Origin: an uncultured Sutterella sp.
Lineage (GTDB): Bacteria; Pseudomonadota; Gammaproteobacteria; Burkholderiales; Burkholderiaceae_F
DNA length: 64,000 nt
Direction of reading: 5' to 3'
NCBI GenBank assembly: GCA_900542195.1
Contig: UQNA01000008.1
Span: 4,295 to 68,294, forward strand
The notes under the pieces were generated by a model. The model saw only the letters and a list, made by a program, of their open reading frames with translations, made no database searches and was not told the origin of the DNA. This document shows, piece after piece, positions 24,043 to 32,545 of this stretch. Position 1 is the first letter of the stretch. Every line of letters starts with the position of its first letter. Made by a program: the position numbers and the translations under genes.

Positions 24043-25326
24043 TTAGAGGACAAGAAGAGCAGCTACTAACATTCCGAACATGACCGGACCAGTTCTCTTA
24101 ACAACTTCCATTGGGGAGACACCTGCAATACCGGCAACAAGAATCAAGCCGCCGCAAAGAGGAGAGGATAGACGGCCTAAACCACCGCCAATCGCTGCGA
24201 GGTAACCCAAGTTTTCAATTGTCATACCGAATTTAGCAGCGTGAGGTGTAACAGCTTCGTTGAAGGCAAATGCAGCAGCGTCACCGGATCCTGTAAGGAT
24301 GCCGAGAAGGTACGGACCAACTGCGCCGCCGATCTTTGCGGCACCCTGAGTTTGTGTAAGGAAAGCAACGAAAGCGTCAACAACACCGGCAGCTCTTAAA
24401 CCAGCAGCGAACACGCCGGCAGCAATGATGATACCGAGAATGTTTGCATAACCTTTGCCCATGCCGTTGAAGAATTCTTTTGTGACTTTTTCCGGGCTTG
24501 TGCGAGTAACAACCATGGCGTATACGGCACCAATGAGCATGGCAGTTGCCACAGACATCTTAATGGATGGAACCCAGAGGGAGAAGATGATCAAAAGAAC
24601 AACCGGAACCAGCGGAGCAAGAGCGTAAATGACGTTCGGATGTTCCGGAAGCTCAGGAAGGTTAGCGTTTGTTGAGTTTTCCTGTCTGGACAAATCAGCT
24701 TCGCCAACGTTCTTCTTGTAATCCTTGTAGAAGAAGCAGACAACTGTGAGCAAAACAATACCGAGTGCGGACAACCCAAGAGTGTACTTGGAGAAGATGC
24801 CAAGGAACTGCATAACTTCCATGGATGCTAATTTAGCAACGAAAACGTTATGAGAAATGCCTGGGTTTACAAGAGCAGGTGTAACACTGCCGACAACTGC
24901 AGCCGCAGCCACAGCCGGTTTAAATCCAGCTCTGATCATTAAGGGGATCAGCGTGGGGCCGACCGCAGCGCAGCAGCCTGCGGTGGAAGGAATAGCAATG
25001 GAAACAAGACCGGTAACGGCGCAGCATGCCGGAAGCAAGAAAATACCGAATTGTTTCAAAGGTTTTGTCAACAAGGAAACCAAATGAAGGTCGCACTTGG
25101 TGATGGAAATAACGCTTGCGAAACCGATTGCCGAGCAGATTGCGATAATCAAAGCGGCGGCGGTCATGGACTTGTCAAACTGTTGGAAAGCCATCATTGG
25201 CTTCATGGACAACAGTGCCATTAAGAAACCGGCGGTTAAAAGTACTAACCGAGTTTCATAACGTTTAATCAAGGCGTAAATCGTAGCTATAACAACGGCG
25301 GTTGCCATCCAAATTGTCCAGCTCAT
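24043..25326 (-). CDS. DcuC family C4-dicarboxylate transporter
   Basis: Polytopic inner-membrane carrier of 427 residues. It resembles DcuC: AAALIIAICSAIGFA, the PSTAGCCAAVGPTLIP re-entrant loop, GYANILGIIIAAGVFAAGLRAAG, TGSGDAAAFAFNEAVTPHAAKFG, and the C-terminal GRLSSPLCGG with ISPMEVVKRTGP-like sequence. DcuC of E. coli exports succinate in fermentation, but the family also carries other acids. It lies 68 bases after the AbgA-like amidohydrolase on the same strand with no terminator between. The pair probably forms an operon, the carrier importing the substrate of the hydrolase or exporting its acidic product. Confidence 0.82.
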   Translation of the reverse strand: MSWTIWMATAVVIATIYALIKRYETRLVLLTAGFLMALLSMKPMMAFQQFDKSMTAAALIIAICSAIGFASVISITKCDLHLVSLLTKPLKQFGIFLLPACCAVTGLVSIAIPSTAGCCAAVGPTLIPLMIRAGFKPAVAAAAVVGSVTPALVNPGISHNVFVAKLASMEVMQFLGIFSKYTLGLSALGIVLLTVVCFFYKDYKKNVGEADLSRQENSTNANLPELPEHPNVIYALAPLVPVVLLIIFSLWVPSIKMSVATAMLIGAVYAMVVTRTSPEKVTKEFFNGMGKGYANILGIIIAAGVFAAGLRAAGVVDAFVAFLTQTQGAAKIGGAVGPYLLGILTGSGDAAAFAFNEAVTPHAAKFGMTIENLGYLAAIGGGLGRLSSPLCGGLILVAGIAGVSPMEVVKRTGPVMFGMLVAALLVL

Positions 25327-25394
25327 ATATTTCTCCGAAGGTTTAAGTTAGGTAATAAGAGTTATGGCTAAAGAAGAAGTTTTTCCAAATTAGA

Positions 25395-26672
25395 TTAGTT
25401 ATTAGAAATTCCGTTTGTCTGTCTGACCAAGTTCTGACAGAGTTGGATTGCCGGAGGCATGGTGTTGACGTCCTGGAGATCGAAGTCTGCGCGATGATGT
25501 CCTTTGTTATTTACGCCCCACATGAAGAATGCACCGTCGGCACCATGTTCGACAGCACGTTTGAATAACAAGGAAACGTCTTCGCTGCCGCCGATGGAGT
25601 TATAAATATCAACCGTTTTATAACCTTCCACGGTTTCTGCGGCTCTCTTCAGAAGTTCAACTCCTTTAGGTGTTGTTGTCAGAGTAGTGGCATGGCCCAC
25701 AAGCTTGATTTCATACTTGACTTCGTATGCTTCGGCTGCGCCTCTAACGATGTTCGTTACGTTCTTAACCAAGAAGTTATTGACTTCTTCTGTTTCTCCG
25801 CGGGTTTCCAGCTGAATCGCAGCATGAACCGGAGTAACATTGCGGCCTTCCCCGGCATTCAGTTTGCCGATACTAACGCGAGTATCACCCTCGCTGTTGC
25901 GGCTGATGCCCTGCATCATCATGACGGCAGAACAGGCTGCGGTCAACGCACTGCGGCCTCTTTCAGGATAAGCACCTGCGTGAGAAGGAATGCCGGTAAA
26001 ACTGACATCTAATTTAGATGTGGCGAAGAACCCTTTAGCTCCGATCCCGAGCTGGCCCTGCTGGCAGTACATACCGCAGTGGCCGGCAAAGAAGAAATTA
26101 ACATCATCGACCCAGCCTTTAGCAGCAATCGGACCTGCACCACGGGTACCTTCCTCGGCCGGTTGGAAAATAAATACGAAAGAACCGCAAAGATCTTCTT
26201 TGTTCTCAACAATCCATCTTGCCAAGGCCAATCCTACGGCAGTGTGACCATCGTGGCCGCAAGCGTGCATCATGCCGAGAATTTGACTTGCAAAACCCTC
26301 TTTGACGGGGACGTGATTAGCGTCACTAGTTTCTTGTACCTGAACGCAGTCCATATCGAAACGGAATGCTGTACGAGGACCTTGTCTGCCGGTATCAAAT
26401 GTTCCGACAACACCGGTATAACCTTGGGTACTTTCTAAGAAAGCTGCAGGTACTCCCTGCTTTGCTGCTCTTTCAATGGCTTTTTCTACCAATTCCGGAT
26501 TTCTGCCCAGTACTTCTTCCGGTACCAAGGCATCGAGGCCGATATAAACCTGCCAGCCAAGACTCTTCAATCGTTCGGAAACAAGATAAGAAGTTTCGAA
26601 CTCGGTCCATCCTTCTTCAGGACGGGAGTGAATCTTTCTTCTGGTTTGAATGGCTTCTTCCAAAATATTCAT
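25395..26672 (-). CDS. M20 family amidohydrolase, AbgA-like
   Basis: Cytosolic zinc amidohydrolase of 425 residues. It closely follows E. coli AbgA, the p-aminobenzoyl-glutamate hydrolase subunit: RRKIHSRPEEGWTEFET, FRFDMDCVQVQE, GMMHACGHDGHTAVGLALA with the metal-binding HACGHDGH, FQPAEEGTRGA, GIPSHAGAYPERGRSAL and GSEDVSLLF. The start at 26672 is preferred over 26717 because AAGGA lies at good spacing before it. Family members remove acyl groups from amino acids or glutamate conjugates. No AbgB or AbgT partner is present; a DcuC-type carrier follows in the operon. The GntR-type operator lies about 75 bases upstream of the start. Confidence 0.85.
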   Translation of the reverse strand: MNILEEAIQTRRKIHSRPEEGWTEFETSYLVSERLKSLGWQVYIGLDALVPEEVLGRNPELVEKAIERAAKQGVPAAFLESTQGYTGVVGTFDTGRQGPRTAFRFDMDCVQVQETSDANHVPVKEGFASQILGMMHACGHDGHTAVGLALARWIVENKEDLCGSFVFIFQPAEEGTRGAGPIAAKGWVDDVNFFFAGHCGMYCQQGQLGIGAKGFFATSKLDVSFTGIPSHAGAYPERGRSALTAACSAVMMMQGISRNSEGDTRVSIGKLNAGEGRNVTPVHAAIQLETRGETEEVNNFLVKNVTNIVRGAAEAYEVKYEIKLVGHATTLTTTPKGVELLKRAAETVEGYKTVDIYNSIGGSEDVSLLFKRAVEHGADGAFFMWGVNNKGHHRADFDLQDVNTMPPAIQLCQNLVRQTNGISNN

Positions 26673-26748
26673 TTGTCGTTCCTTGGATTCTTTATTGACT
26701 AAAGCGAATACCGCCATTAAAAACCGAATAGAGTCTCAAAATTTCTTA

Positions 26749-26772
26749 ACTCATGTATATGACATATAACTA
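26749..26772. promoter_or_regulatory. GntR operator copy 2
   Basis: ACTCATGTATATGACATATA followed by ACTA; 20 of 24 bases match the site between the OFA carrier and gntR. It is placed upstream of the amidohydrolase-DcuC operon. Confidence 0.6.
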
Positions 26773-27126
26773 ATCTTCTAAGTCCTCATCCCCTTCTAAT
26801 TTCGGGTAACAATTAATTCTTTAAAAGTACAAACCGGAGCTCAACAAGAAGGCATAAACCGGACGACATTGAACAATTTTCTTAAGGACGGTCTTGTGTG
26901 TTTCTCAATATTTAATATTTGTCTTTCCATGGGATATTCGGGAAAAACCACGAGTGATAGGGAGTTCCCGGATAGCGCCACTCTTGAATATTTCTTCAAC
27001 GCTATTTTTAACTTCAGCAAAATTTCTCATTCATTAGATTTTTTATCTCGAGAAGAAATTAGCTTGCTAAGAAAATATCTATTTAACTACTCTCTTTATT
27101 TTTTGAGTCCAATTAGAGGAAACATT
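26773..27126. other. Non-coding stretch between divergent amidohydrolase and porin genes
   Basis: AT-rich sequence with no convincing gene. An 89-codon frame from a TTG at 26869 has no ribosome site and a composition unlike its neighbours. The only structure I see is the pair of related operator sites at its two ends, about 380 bases apart, which could allow looping by the GntR-type protein. Confidence 0.5.
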
Positions 27127-27150
27127 GGTCATATATAAGACATAAGACTG
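27127..27150. promoter_or_regulatory. GntR operator copy 3
   Basis: GGTCATATATAAGACATAAG followed by ACTG; 18 of 24 bases match copy 1. It lies about 80 bases before the porin start codon. Confidence 0.55.
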
Positions 27151-27230
27151 GGCAGTTCTCTTGGCGGCAAAAGTTTTTTAATAAAAAAAGAAATTCCCAA
27201 TTTCACCTCTTTTCTCACCAAGGATAAGAA

Positions 27231-28382
27231 ATGACAAAACTCAAATTAACTGCCCTGCTCGCTTGTATGCTCTCTTCTGTCGCTTATGCCGACACCGATG
27301 TCAAGCTCTACGGAAAAGTAGACTTGGCTATGCAGTACATGAAGGCGCCCGGAAAGTCTGCTGTCGTTAGCATGGAAAACCAAACCTCCCGTTGGGGCTT
27401 AATGATCAAGGAGCAACTCAATGCTGATTGGGCAGTCAAAGCCTATTTAGAAGCCGGCTTCAGTGCAGATACCGGCGCTGAATCTACCGCAGGAGTTGCT
27501 TTTGCACGCCGCAGTATTCTTGCTATCTACAACAACAAAATCGGCGAAATCGGTTTCGGCAGAATGGGAACCGTTCAGTCCATCAGCTCTCCATACGGAA
27601 TAGGTCTCCCAAATATCGATCCTTTCAGAACAGCCTATGGCCCAGCCTATGAGATCGAAGGTTCTATCGCCGGCAACGGACGCGTCAATAACGCCATTGC
27701 TTGGCTCTCTAACAAGATGAACGGCCTGCGTATCGGCGTCAGCTACTCTTTAGGAACTGATTCAGATGACCGCATTGTTCCGCAAAACAACCGCGCCATT
27801 TCCCTCGCCGTCAACTACGAGGTTGGTCCTCTCTTGATTGACTTCGGCGGTTCTCAGTTCCGTTGGGGCAAACTTCCTGCCTCCAGCTTCAGCAAAACAA
27901 TGTCCAAAGCTGATGCAGCCAAACTCGGAAATAGAAAGAATTCCGAAGAATACTTCGCCGGTTTCCGTTTGAACACTACTGACAGCACAACCCTCTATTT
28001 TGCTGCTCAATACATGAAGAATTGGCGTACTTTCTATTACTGGATGCCTAAGAACGAAGCTGTCAAAGGCGACAGCACAACAGCAGGCAATCAGAACGGT
28101 GTTGATGGATGGGGCCTTAACCTGGGCTTCCGTCAAAAACTTTCCGGGAACCTCACATGGGTCGGTGCCGCAGGCTACACAGATGCAAGCTTGAAGACTG
28201 CTCAAGGTGTTAAGGAAAACGGCGAAAGATTAAGATTTGCTACTGCCTTAGAATATTCTTTAACTAAACGTACCAGCGTATATGCTACAGCCGCATACGG
28301 CCGAAACTACGGTCAGCTGATTAAATACAGCGGCGGCAAGAACCTTTACACCGGCATGGTCGGAATGGCCCACTGGTTCTAA
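27231..28382 (+). CDS. Gram-negative porin (Burkholderiales type)
   Basis: Outer-membrane general porin, 383 residues. It has a cleavable signal (MTKLKLTALLACMLSSVAYA), the family opening DVKLYGKVDLAMQYM, the typical NQTSRWGLMIKE and RRSILAIYNNKIGEIGFGRMGT strands, and the C-terminal phenylalanine (GMAHWF) needed for outer-membrane assembly. It forms 16-stranded trimers in relatives. Its promoter region holds a copy of the GntR-type operator, which suggests substrate-induced uptake together with the carriers to the left. The AAGGA ribosome site is clear. Confidence 0.92.
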   Translation: MTKLKLTALLACMLSSVAYADTDVKLYGKVDLAMQYMKAPGKSAVVSMENQTSRWGLMIKEQLNADWAVKAYLEAGFSADTGAESTAGVAFARRSILAIYNNKIGEIGFGRMGTVQSISSPYGIGLPNIDPFRTAYGPAYEIEGSIAGNGRVNNAIAWLSNKMNGLRIGVSYSLGTDSDDRIVPQNNRAISLAVNYEVGPLLIDFGGSQFRWGKLPASSFSKTMSKADAAKLGNRKNSEEYFAGFRLNTTDSTTLYFAAQYMKNWRTFYYWMPKNEAVKGDSTTAGNQNGVDGWGLNLGFRQKLSGNLTWVGAAGYTDASLKTAQGVKENGERLRFATALEYSLTKRTSVYATAAYGRNYGQLIKYSGGKNLYTGMVGMAHWF

Positions 28383-28438
28383 TCCGCTCTTTGTTAATTT
28401 CTAGCGTTTAGGCTGTCTATGGCATGAGAGACAGCGGA

Positions 28439-28472
28439 AAAGCGGACAGGCAGTTTTGTCCGCTTTCTTTTT
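28439..28472 (+). terminator. Terminator of the porin gene
   Basis: AAAGCGGAC / GTCCGCTTT stem (28439-28447, 28458-28466) followed by CTTTTT. It is only 29 bases before the capA-like start codon, so it may attenuate rather than isolate that gene. Confidence 0.82.
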
Positions 28473-28500
28473 GCCCATCACAAGTAAGGAAGATATAAAG

Positions 28501-29808
28501 ATGAGTACAAAATTCGTAGCCAGCGGAGATTGCTTCATTACTAGAAGCATTCCTGAAAACGGTTATCCGGGATTCAAAGAAATCAAAGAGCTAATCGAAA
28601 CGGCAGATGTCCGCTTCACGAATTTAGAGATGACTTTCCATGATCAGGAAGGATATCCGGCAGCTGCGAGCGGCGGCACATGGGCCATGGCAGCTCCAAA
28701 ACTGATTGATGATGTCTGCAAATACGGCTTCAATTTATTCAATACGGCCAACAACCACTCGGGAGATTTCGGACAAGAAGGCGTCATGGCGACGATTCGT
28801 CATTTGAAGGAAAGAGGGCTACTTTTTGCAGGTTCCGGAGAAAATCTTAGAGAGGCTGCAAGAGCGGTTTATCTCGATACTAAAGAAGCAAGAGTCGCAT
28901 TAATCGGTATTACGTCTTCTTTTGATCCGGCAGCAGCTGCCGGTGGGCCGAGCATTGATATGATGGGCCGACCTGGTCTGAATCCTCTCAGATTCAAAAC
29001 CATTCACCACGTCAATGAAAAACACTTTGAAATGGCCAAAGAGCTTGCTGAGGTCTCCGAAGCGAACAATTTGAGAACACTCAAAACACAAGCCGGTTAC
29101 CTTCCTCCTCTTCCAAACGATATTTTCCCGTTCGGGAAACTGACTTTCAAGCTGACTGACGGAGAAGAAAGAAATGAAACAGTTCCTCATCCGGCAGATG
29201 TCGAAAGAACTATTCGGGAGATTAAAGAAGCGAAAAGACAAGCTGACATTGTTCTAGTAAGTATTCATGCTCATGAATTTCCCGGCCTAGAGATGGACAA
29301 GCCGGCAGAATTCTTAAGAACTTTTGCGAGAAAGTGTATTGATGCCGGGGCTTCGGTCGTTATTGGGCATGGTCCCCATGAACTCCGAGGCATTGAAAAA
29401 TACGGAGACGGCTTGATTTTCTACAGTCTCGGCAACTTTATTTTCCAAACCGAAACCATCGAAAGACAACCGGTGGAGGCTTATACAAACATGGGCATGC
29501 CGTCTGACTCACAAGTCGGCGACTTAATGGATAAGAGATCCGGCAACGGTACCCGCGGCTTTGCAGCACAAAAAACAATTTGGTCTGCAATCCTTCCTGT
29601 CTGGGAAATGGAGGGCGGAAAAATTACTTCCGTCACTCTCCATCCCATCGATCTTCATCAGCATGATCCTCGTTCACGGAAAGGCTCCCCGACCCTTACA
29701 GACTCGGACGAAGCTCTTCATCATTTAAAGGAACTCTCAAGAGAGTTTGGAACTGATATTCAGATCAGAAACGGTAAAGGCTACATTGATATGGCAGCCG
29801 TAGCTTGA
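28501..29808 (+). CDS. CapA family (metallophosphatase fold) protein
   Basis: A 435-residue protein of the CapA/PgsA family. It opens with FVASGDCFITR and NLEMTF, and continues with FNTANNHSGDFGQEG, SIHAHEFPG, VIGHGPHELRG and FYSLGNFIFQ, the metal-binding signatures of the fold. CapA in Bacillus is a membrane-anchored part of poly-gamma-glutamate synthesis. This protein has no signal peptide or membrane anchor and is likely cytosolic, so its role differs. It follows the porin of the GntR-linked cluster. The start at 28501 has an AAGGAAGA ribosome site; the upstream 15-residue extension lies within the terminator hairpin and is rejected. Confidence 0.82.
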   Translation: MSTKFVASGDCFITRSIPENGYPGFKEIKELIETADVRFTNLEMTFHDQEGYPAAASGGTWAMAAPKLIDDVCKYGFNLFNTANNHSGDFGQEGVMATIRHLKERGLLFAGSGENLREAARAVYLDTKEARVALIGITSSFDPAAAAGGPSIDMMGRPGLNPLRFKTIHHVNEKHFEMAKELAEVSEANNLRTLKTQAGYLPPLPNDIFPFGKLTFKLTDGEERNETVPHPADVERTIREIKEAKRQADIVLVSIHAHEFPGLEMDKPAEFLRTFARKCIDAGASVVIGHGPHELRGIEKYGDGLIFYSLGNFIFQTETIERQPVEAYTNMGMPSDSQVGDLMDKRSGNGTRGFAAQKTIWSAILPVWEMEGGKITSVTLHPIDLHQHDPRSRKGSPTLTDSDEALHHLKELSREFGTDIQIRNGKGYIDMAAVA

Positions 29809-29836
29809 TTCAATTGCTTATCTTCCTGTTGTTTGC

Positions 29837-29871
29837 ATCCTCCTAGGCCAGAACTCTAGGAGGATTTTTTC
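29837..29871 (+). terminator. Terminator of the CapA-like gene
   Basis: Perfect 10-bp stem (29837-29846 with 29856-29865) followed by TTTTTT. Confidence 0.9.
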
Positions 29872-29984
29872 AGTTCTCGTTTGAAAGAAAAAGTCTGCTG
29901 GAGAAAGATCGCTAATTTAGGTTTTTTCTGCCAATATCTTTACTCTCAAACAGTATCAGGATAATGCCTCCTACCAATGCTTTC

Positions 29985-31028
29985 TCAAAGATTCTTTTTG
30001 TAGAAATCTACGATCTTCTGCCACGGAATAAACTTGTCGTTATCGTACAAGTCAACATGATTAGCTCCGGGTATGACCACTAACTCTTTATTGGCACCTG
30101 TCAGTTTTTTAAATGCGTCTTGACTGAAATACAAAGAATGAGCTTTTTCTCCATGCATCATCATTACAGGGCTGCGGATTTCGTCGCTGTAGGCCAGTAT
30201 CGGCATATTTATGAAAGACAGCTGGGAGGTTTTTGTCCAGCCCTCGTTTGAATTCAGAGATCTTGGATGGTAACCGCGAGGTTGCTTGTAATACTCCCAG
30301 TATTCTTTAACAAACAACGGCTCAGACCCGTTAAGCTTATCCGGAAGGCCGCCGGCTCTCTCTGGCGTACCCGTTAAGGCATCCTTAGTTCTTTGCTCAT
30401 TTAACTTCTCTCGGAGCTTGTACCTGTCCTCAACAGTCATTGAATCAAAATAGCCTTTCGACAGCACTCTCGTCATGTCATACATAGTTGAAGTGACTGT
30501 GGCTTTAATGCGCGGATCATTGGCGGCCGCATTTAGAGCGAAACCGCCGAAACCACATATCCCAAGGATACCGATTTTATTAGGATCCACATCTTTTCTT
30601 GTAGACAAATAATCAACTGCGGCACTGAAATCCTCGGTGTTGATATCAGGTGAGGCCACCGCTCTTATTTCACCTCCACTTTCACCGGTAAATGACGGAT
30701 CGAAAGCCAAGGTAATGAATCCGTTTTCAGCCAGTCTCTGAGCATACCTTCCGGAAGCCTGTTCCTTCACTGCCCCAAACGGTCCGGACACAGCAACCGC
30801 CGGCAACGGAGTTTTGTTGCTCTTTGGAATATACAGGTCCCCAACTAACGGAACACCATAACGATTTTTAAAACTGACCTTAACACATTCGACTTTGTCA
30901 CTTGGAGGAAAAGTCTTATTCCATTTATCTGCCGTATTCAACAATGTCACTTTCTTATCCTCTGCGTAAGCTAATGAACCAAGAGCCGCAGTAGCTAAAG
31001 AAGCAACTATCAGATCTCGTCTAAACAT
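29985..31028 (-). CDS. Exported alpha/beta hydrolase (dienelactone-hydrolase-like)
   Basis: A 347-residue alpha/beta hydrolase with an N-terminal export signal (MFRRDLIVASLATAALGSLAYA). The nucleophile elbow is GICGFGG, with cysteine in place of serine as in dienelactone hydrolases. The charge-relay histidine is in GANHVDLYD, and SPVMMMHGEKAHS precedes it. Similar proteins such as YcjY and polyketide-type hydrolases act on esters or lactones; the substrate is unknown here. The start at 31028 follows GAGG; the TTG at 31040 overlaps that ribosome site. It is divergent from a LysR regulator, its likely controller. Confidence 0.82.
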   Translation of the reverse strand: MFRRDLIVASLATAALGSLAYAEDKKVTLLNTADKWNKTFPPSDKVECVKVSFKNRYGVPLVGDLYIPKSNKTPLPAVAVSGPFGAVKEQASGRYAQRLAENGFITLAFDPSFTGESGGEIRAVASPDINTEDFSAAVDYLSTRKDVDPNKIGILGICGFGGFALNAAANDPRIKATVTSTMYDMTRVLSKGYFDSMTVEDRYKLREKLNEQRTKDALTGTPERAGGLPDKLNGSEPLFVKEYWEYYKQPRGYHPRSLNSNEGWTKTSQLSFINMPILAYSDEIRSPVMMMHGEKAHSLYFSQDAFKKLTGANKELVVIPGANHVDLYDNDKFIPWQKIVDFYKKNL

Positions 31029-31075
31029 CTCAAACCTCAAAAATAATTTTTTGAAATTTTAAGAACGAGTAAAAT

Positions 31076-31111
31076 TTATATCCAATACTTATTTATTTGA
31101 AAGAGATATAA
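31076..31111. promoter_or_regulatory. Inverted repeat between hydrolase and LysR genes
   Basis: TTATATC (31076-31082) and GATATAA (31105-31111) form a widely spaced palindrome in the 98-base divergent region. It is a candidate LysR binding region. Confidence 0.3.
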
Positions 31112-31126
31112 GAAAAAGGCATATCA

Positions 31127-32038
31127 ATGGACATTCGGGCTTTGAAGTATTTTGTAAAAGTTGCAGATGAAAAGAGCTTTCTGAGGGCATCCGAAAAATT
31201 ATTTACTACTCAGCCGAATGTCTCCCGAACCATTAAGCAACTCGAAGAAGAGTTGAATGTACAGCTGTTTATTCGGCACGGAAAAGGCGTCTCATTATCC
31301 CCGGCAGGCATTTCATTGCTTAAGCGGGCTAAAGTTATCGTTGAATTAACCGATAAAGCGAAAGCAGAGCTCGCATCGGAAACTATTCCTCAAATCAGCA
31401 TTGCTGCCGGTGAGACAACTGCCATTGGCCCGCTCGGAACGGCCTTGAAACAACTCAGAAAACAATATCCGCAGGCACTCTTGCACATCTATAGCGGAAA
31501 CGAAGAAGAGGTTTGTACAAGAATCGATGATAGGACCTCTGATCTCGGAATCATTTTCGATTCCAAACGACTTCATTCCTACGACTATTACCGCCTCCCA
31601 AGACTAGAAAAATGGGCCTTGGTGATGAGAAACGACGCACCTTTAGCCAAAGAAAAATTTATCACGCCGGAAATGATTAAAGGCCTGCCGTTAATTCTGA
31701 GTAGGACTCTTCTTACCGTCAACATGCTTCCCGGTTGGCTAGGATATGACATTGATCAGCTAAACATTGCCGCTACATTCAACCTTGCGACAACTCCAAA
31801 ATTTATCATCCCCACCACCGATTATTACATGTTAACTTTCGGTGATATCGTAGTCGGTCCGGAAGAGAAAAACTTAACCGCAGTCCCCTTGAAACCGCCT
31901 CTTGAAAGTCCTATGTTTCTAATTTGGTCTAAAGAACTTATTTTTAACAAGCCTCTTAAACTTTTCTTAGACTGCTTAGTAAAAACTTTTCAAGAACAGG
32001 CCAAAGAAACACAGGAGAAGCCGTTTTTACTCGGATGA
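31127..32038 (+). CDS. LysR family transcriptional regulator
   Basis: A 303-residue LysR-type regulator. The N-terminal helix-turn-helix is standard (MDIRALKYFVKVADEKSFLRASEKLF, TQPNVSRTIKQLEEELNVQLFIR, GVSLSPAG). The substrate-binding domain spans about residues 90-295 (ISIAAGETTAIGPL, DLGIIFDS, LPLILSRTLL). It is divergent from the exported hydrolase and most likely controls it. The effector is unknown. Confidence 0.92.
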   Translation: MDIRALKYFVKVADEKSFLRASEKLFTTQPNVSRTIKQLEEELNVQLFIRHGKGVSLSPAGISLLKRAKVIVELTDKAKAELASETIPQISIAAGETTAIGPLGTALKQLRKQYPQALLHIYSGNEEEVCTRIDDRTSDLGIIFDSKRLHSYDYYRLPRLEKWALVMRNDAPLAKEKFITPEMIKGLPLILSRTLLTVNMLPGWLGYDIDQLNIAATFNLATTPKFIIPTTDYYMLTFGDIVVGPEEKNLTAVPLKPPLESPMFLIWSKELIFNKPLKLFLDCLVKTFQEQAKETQEKPFLLG

Positions 32039-32193
32039 CTACGTTGTTTGTCCCGTGTACCCTTAGGATCCTTCCAGGGCCCTCCAATCTTCTCTCATTA
32101 CGTTTTAGTCTGTTAAAAAAACGAGAAAGAACCTCCAAAATTAGAAGCTCTTCCTCGACGGACAGCTGCCCGCTATTTCGGCTGGAATTGATA

Positions 32194-32502
32194 TTAGTGG
32201 CACTCTGCACAGTTGTTGACCTGCGCTTCATGCATGCGGTGGCACAAAATGCACTCGCCGTTATGAGGCGGATTGTGAGGATTCACAGATTTATTTAGAT
32301 GTTTTGTTTTTTCTATCAACCACTCTCTAGGATGGCACTGCAGACAAACTTTATCGGTCTGCTCTTTTGGCTTATTCATATCTGGGCCATGGCAAATCAC
32401 GCATTGCACGCATTTTTGAACATGTTTGTCCGCACTAAAGTCTGCTGCTTGTACCATCGTTGCCGAGCAAATAAGAGCTAACAAAGTCAAAACTTTTCTC
32501 AT
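32194..32502 (-). CDS. Periplasmic tetraheme cytochrome c
   Basis: A 102-residue exported cytochrome: signal peptide MRKVLTLLALICSATMVQAA, then four CXXCH heme sites (CVICH, CLQCH, CILCH, CAECH) with further histidines for axial ligation. It looks like the tetraheme domain that is fused to, or paired with, flavocytochrome c fumarate reductases. By inference it delivers electrons from the quinol pool to periplasmic flavoprotein reductases such as the one at 41259-42734. The ATG at 32502 gives the signal peptide; the long upstream in-frame extension is the antisense of the neighbouring flavoprotein remnant. Confidence 0.88.
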   Translation of the reverse strand: MRKVLTLLALICSATMVQAADFSADKHVQKCVQCVICHGPDMNKPKEQTDKVCLQCHPREWLIEKTKHLNKSVNPHNPPHNGECILCHRMHEAQVNNCAECH

Positions 32503-32521
32503 AATTACTCTTTTTTCAGGC

Positions 32522-32542
32522 TTGGGCGCCTCAGGCGCCCAA
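32522..32542. repeat. GC-rich perfect hairpin at the cytochrome/remnant junction
   Basis: TTGGGCGCC-TCA-GGCGCCCAA, 9-bp arms. It sits between the cytochrome start and the flavoprotein remnant, about where the homology of the remnant begins. It may mark a rearrangement breakpoint or be an old terminator. Confidence 0.45.
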
Positions 32543-32545
32543 TTT

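Noticed and set aside
26869..27138. 89-codon open frame before the porin
   Set aside because: It starts with TTG, lacks a ribosome site, is AT-rich without domain features, and overlaps an operator-like site.
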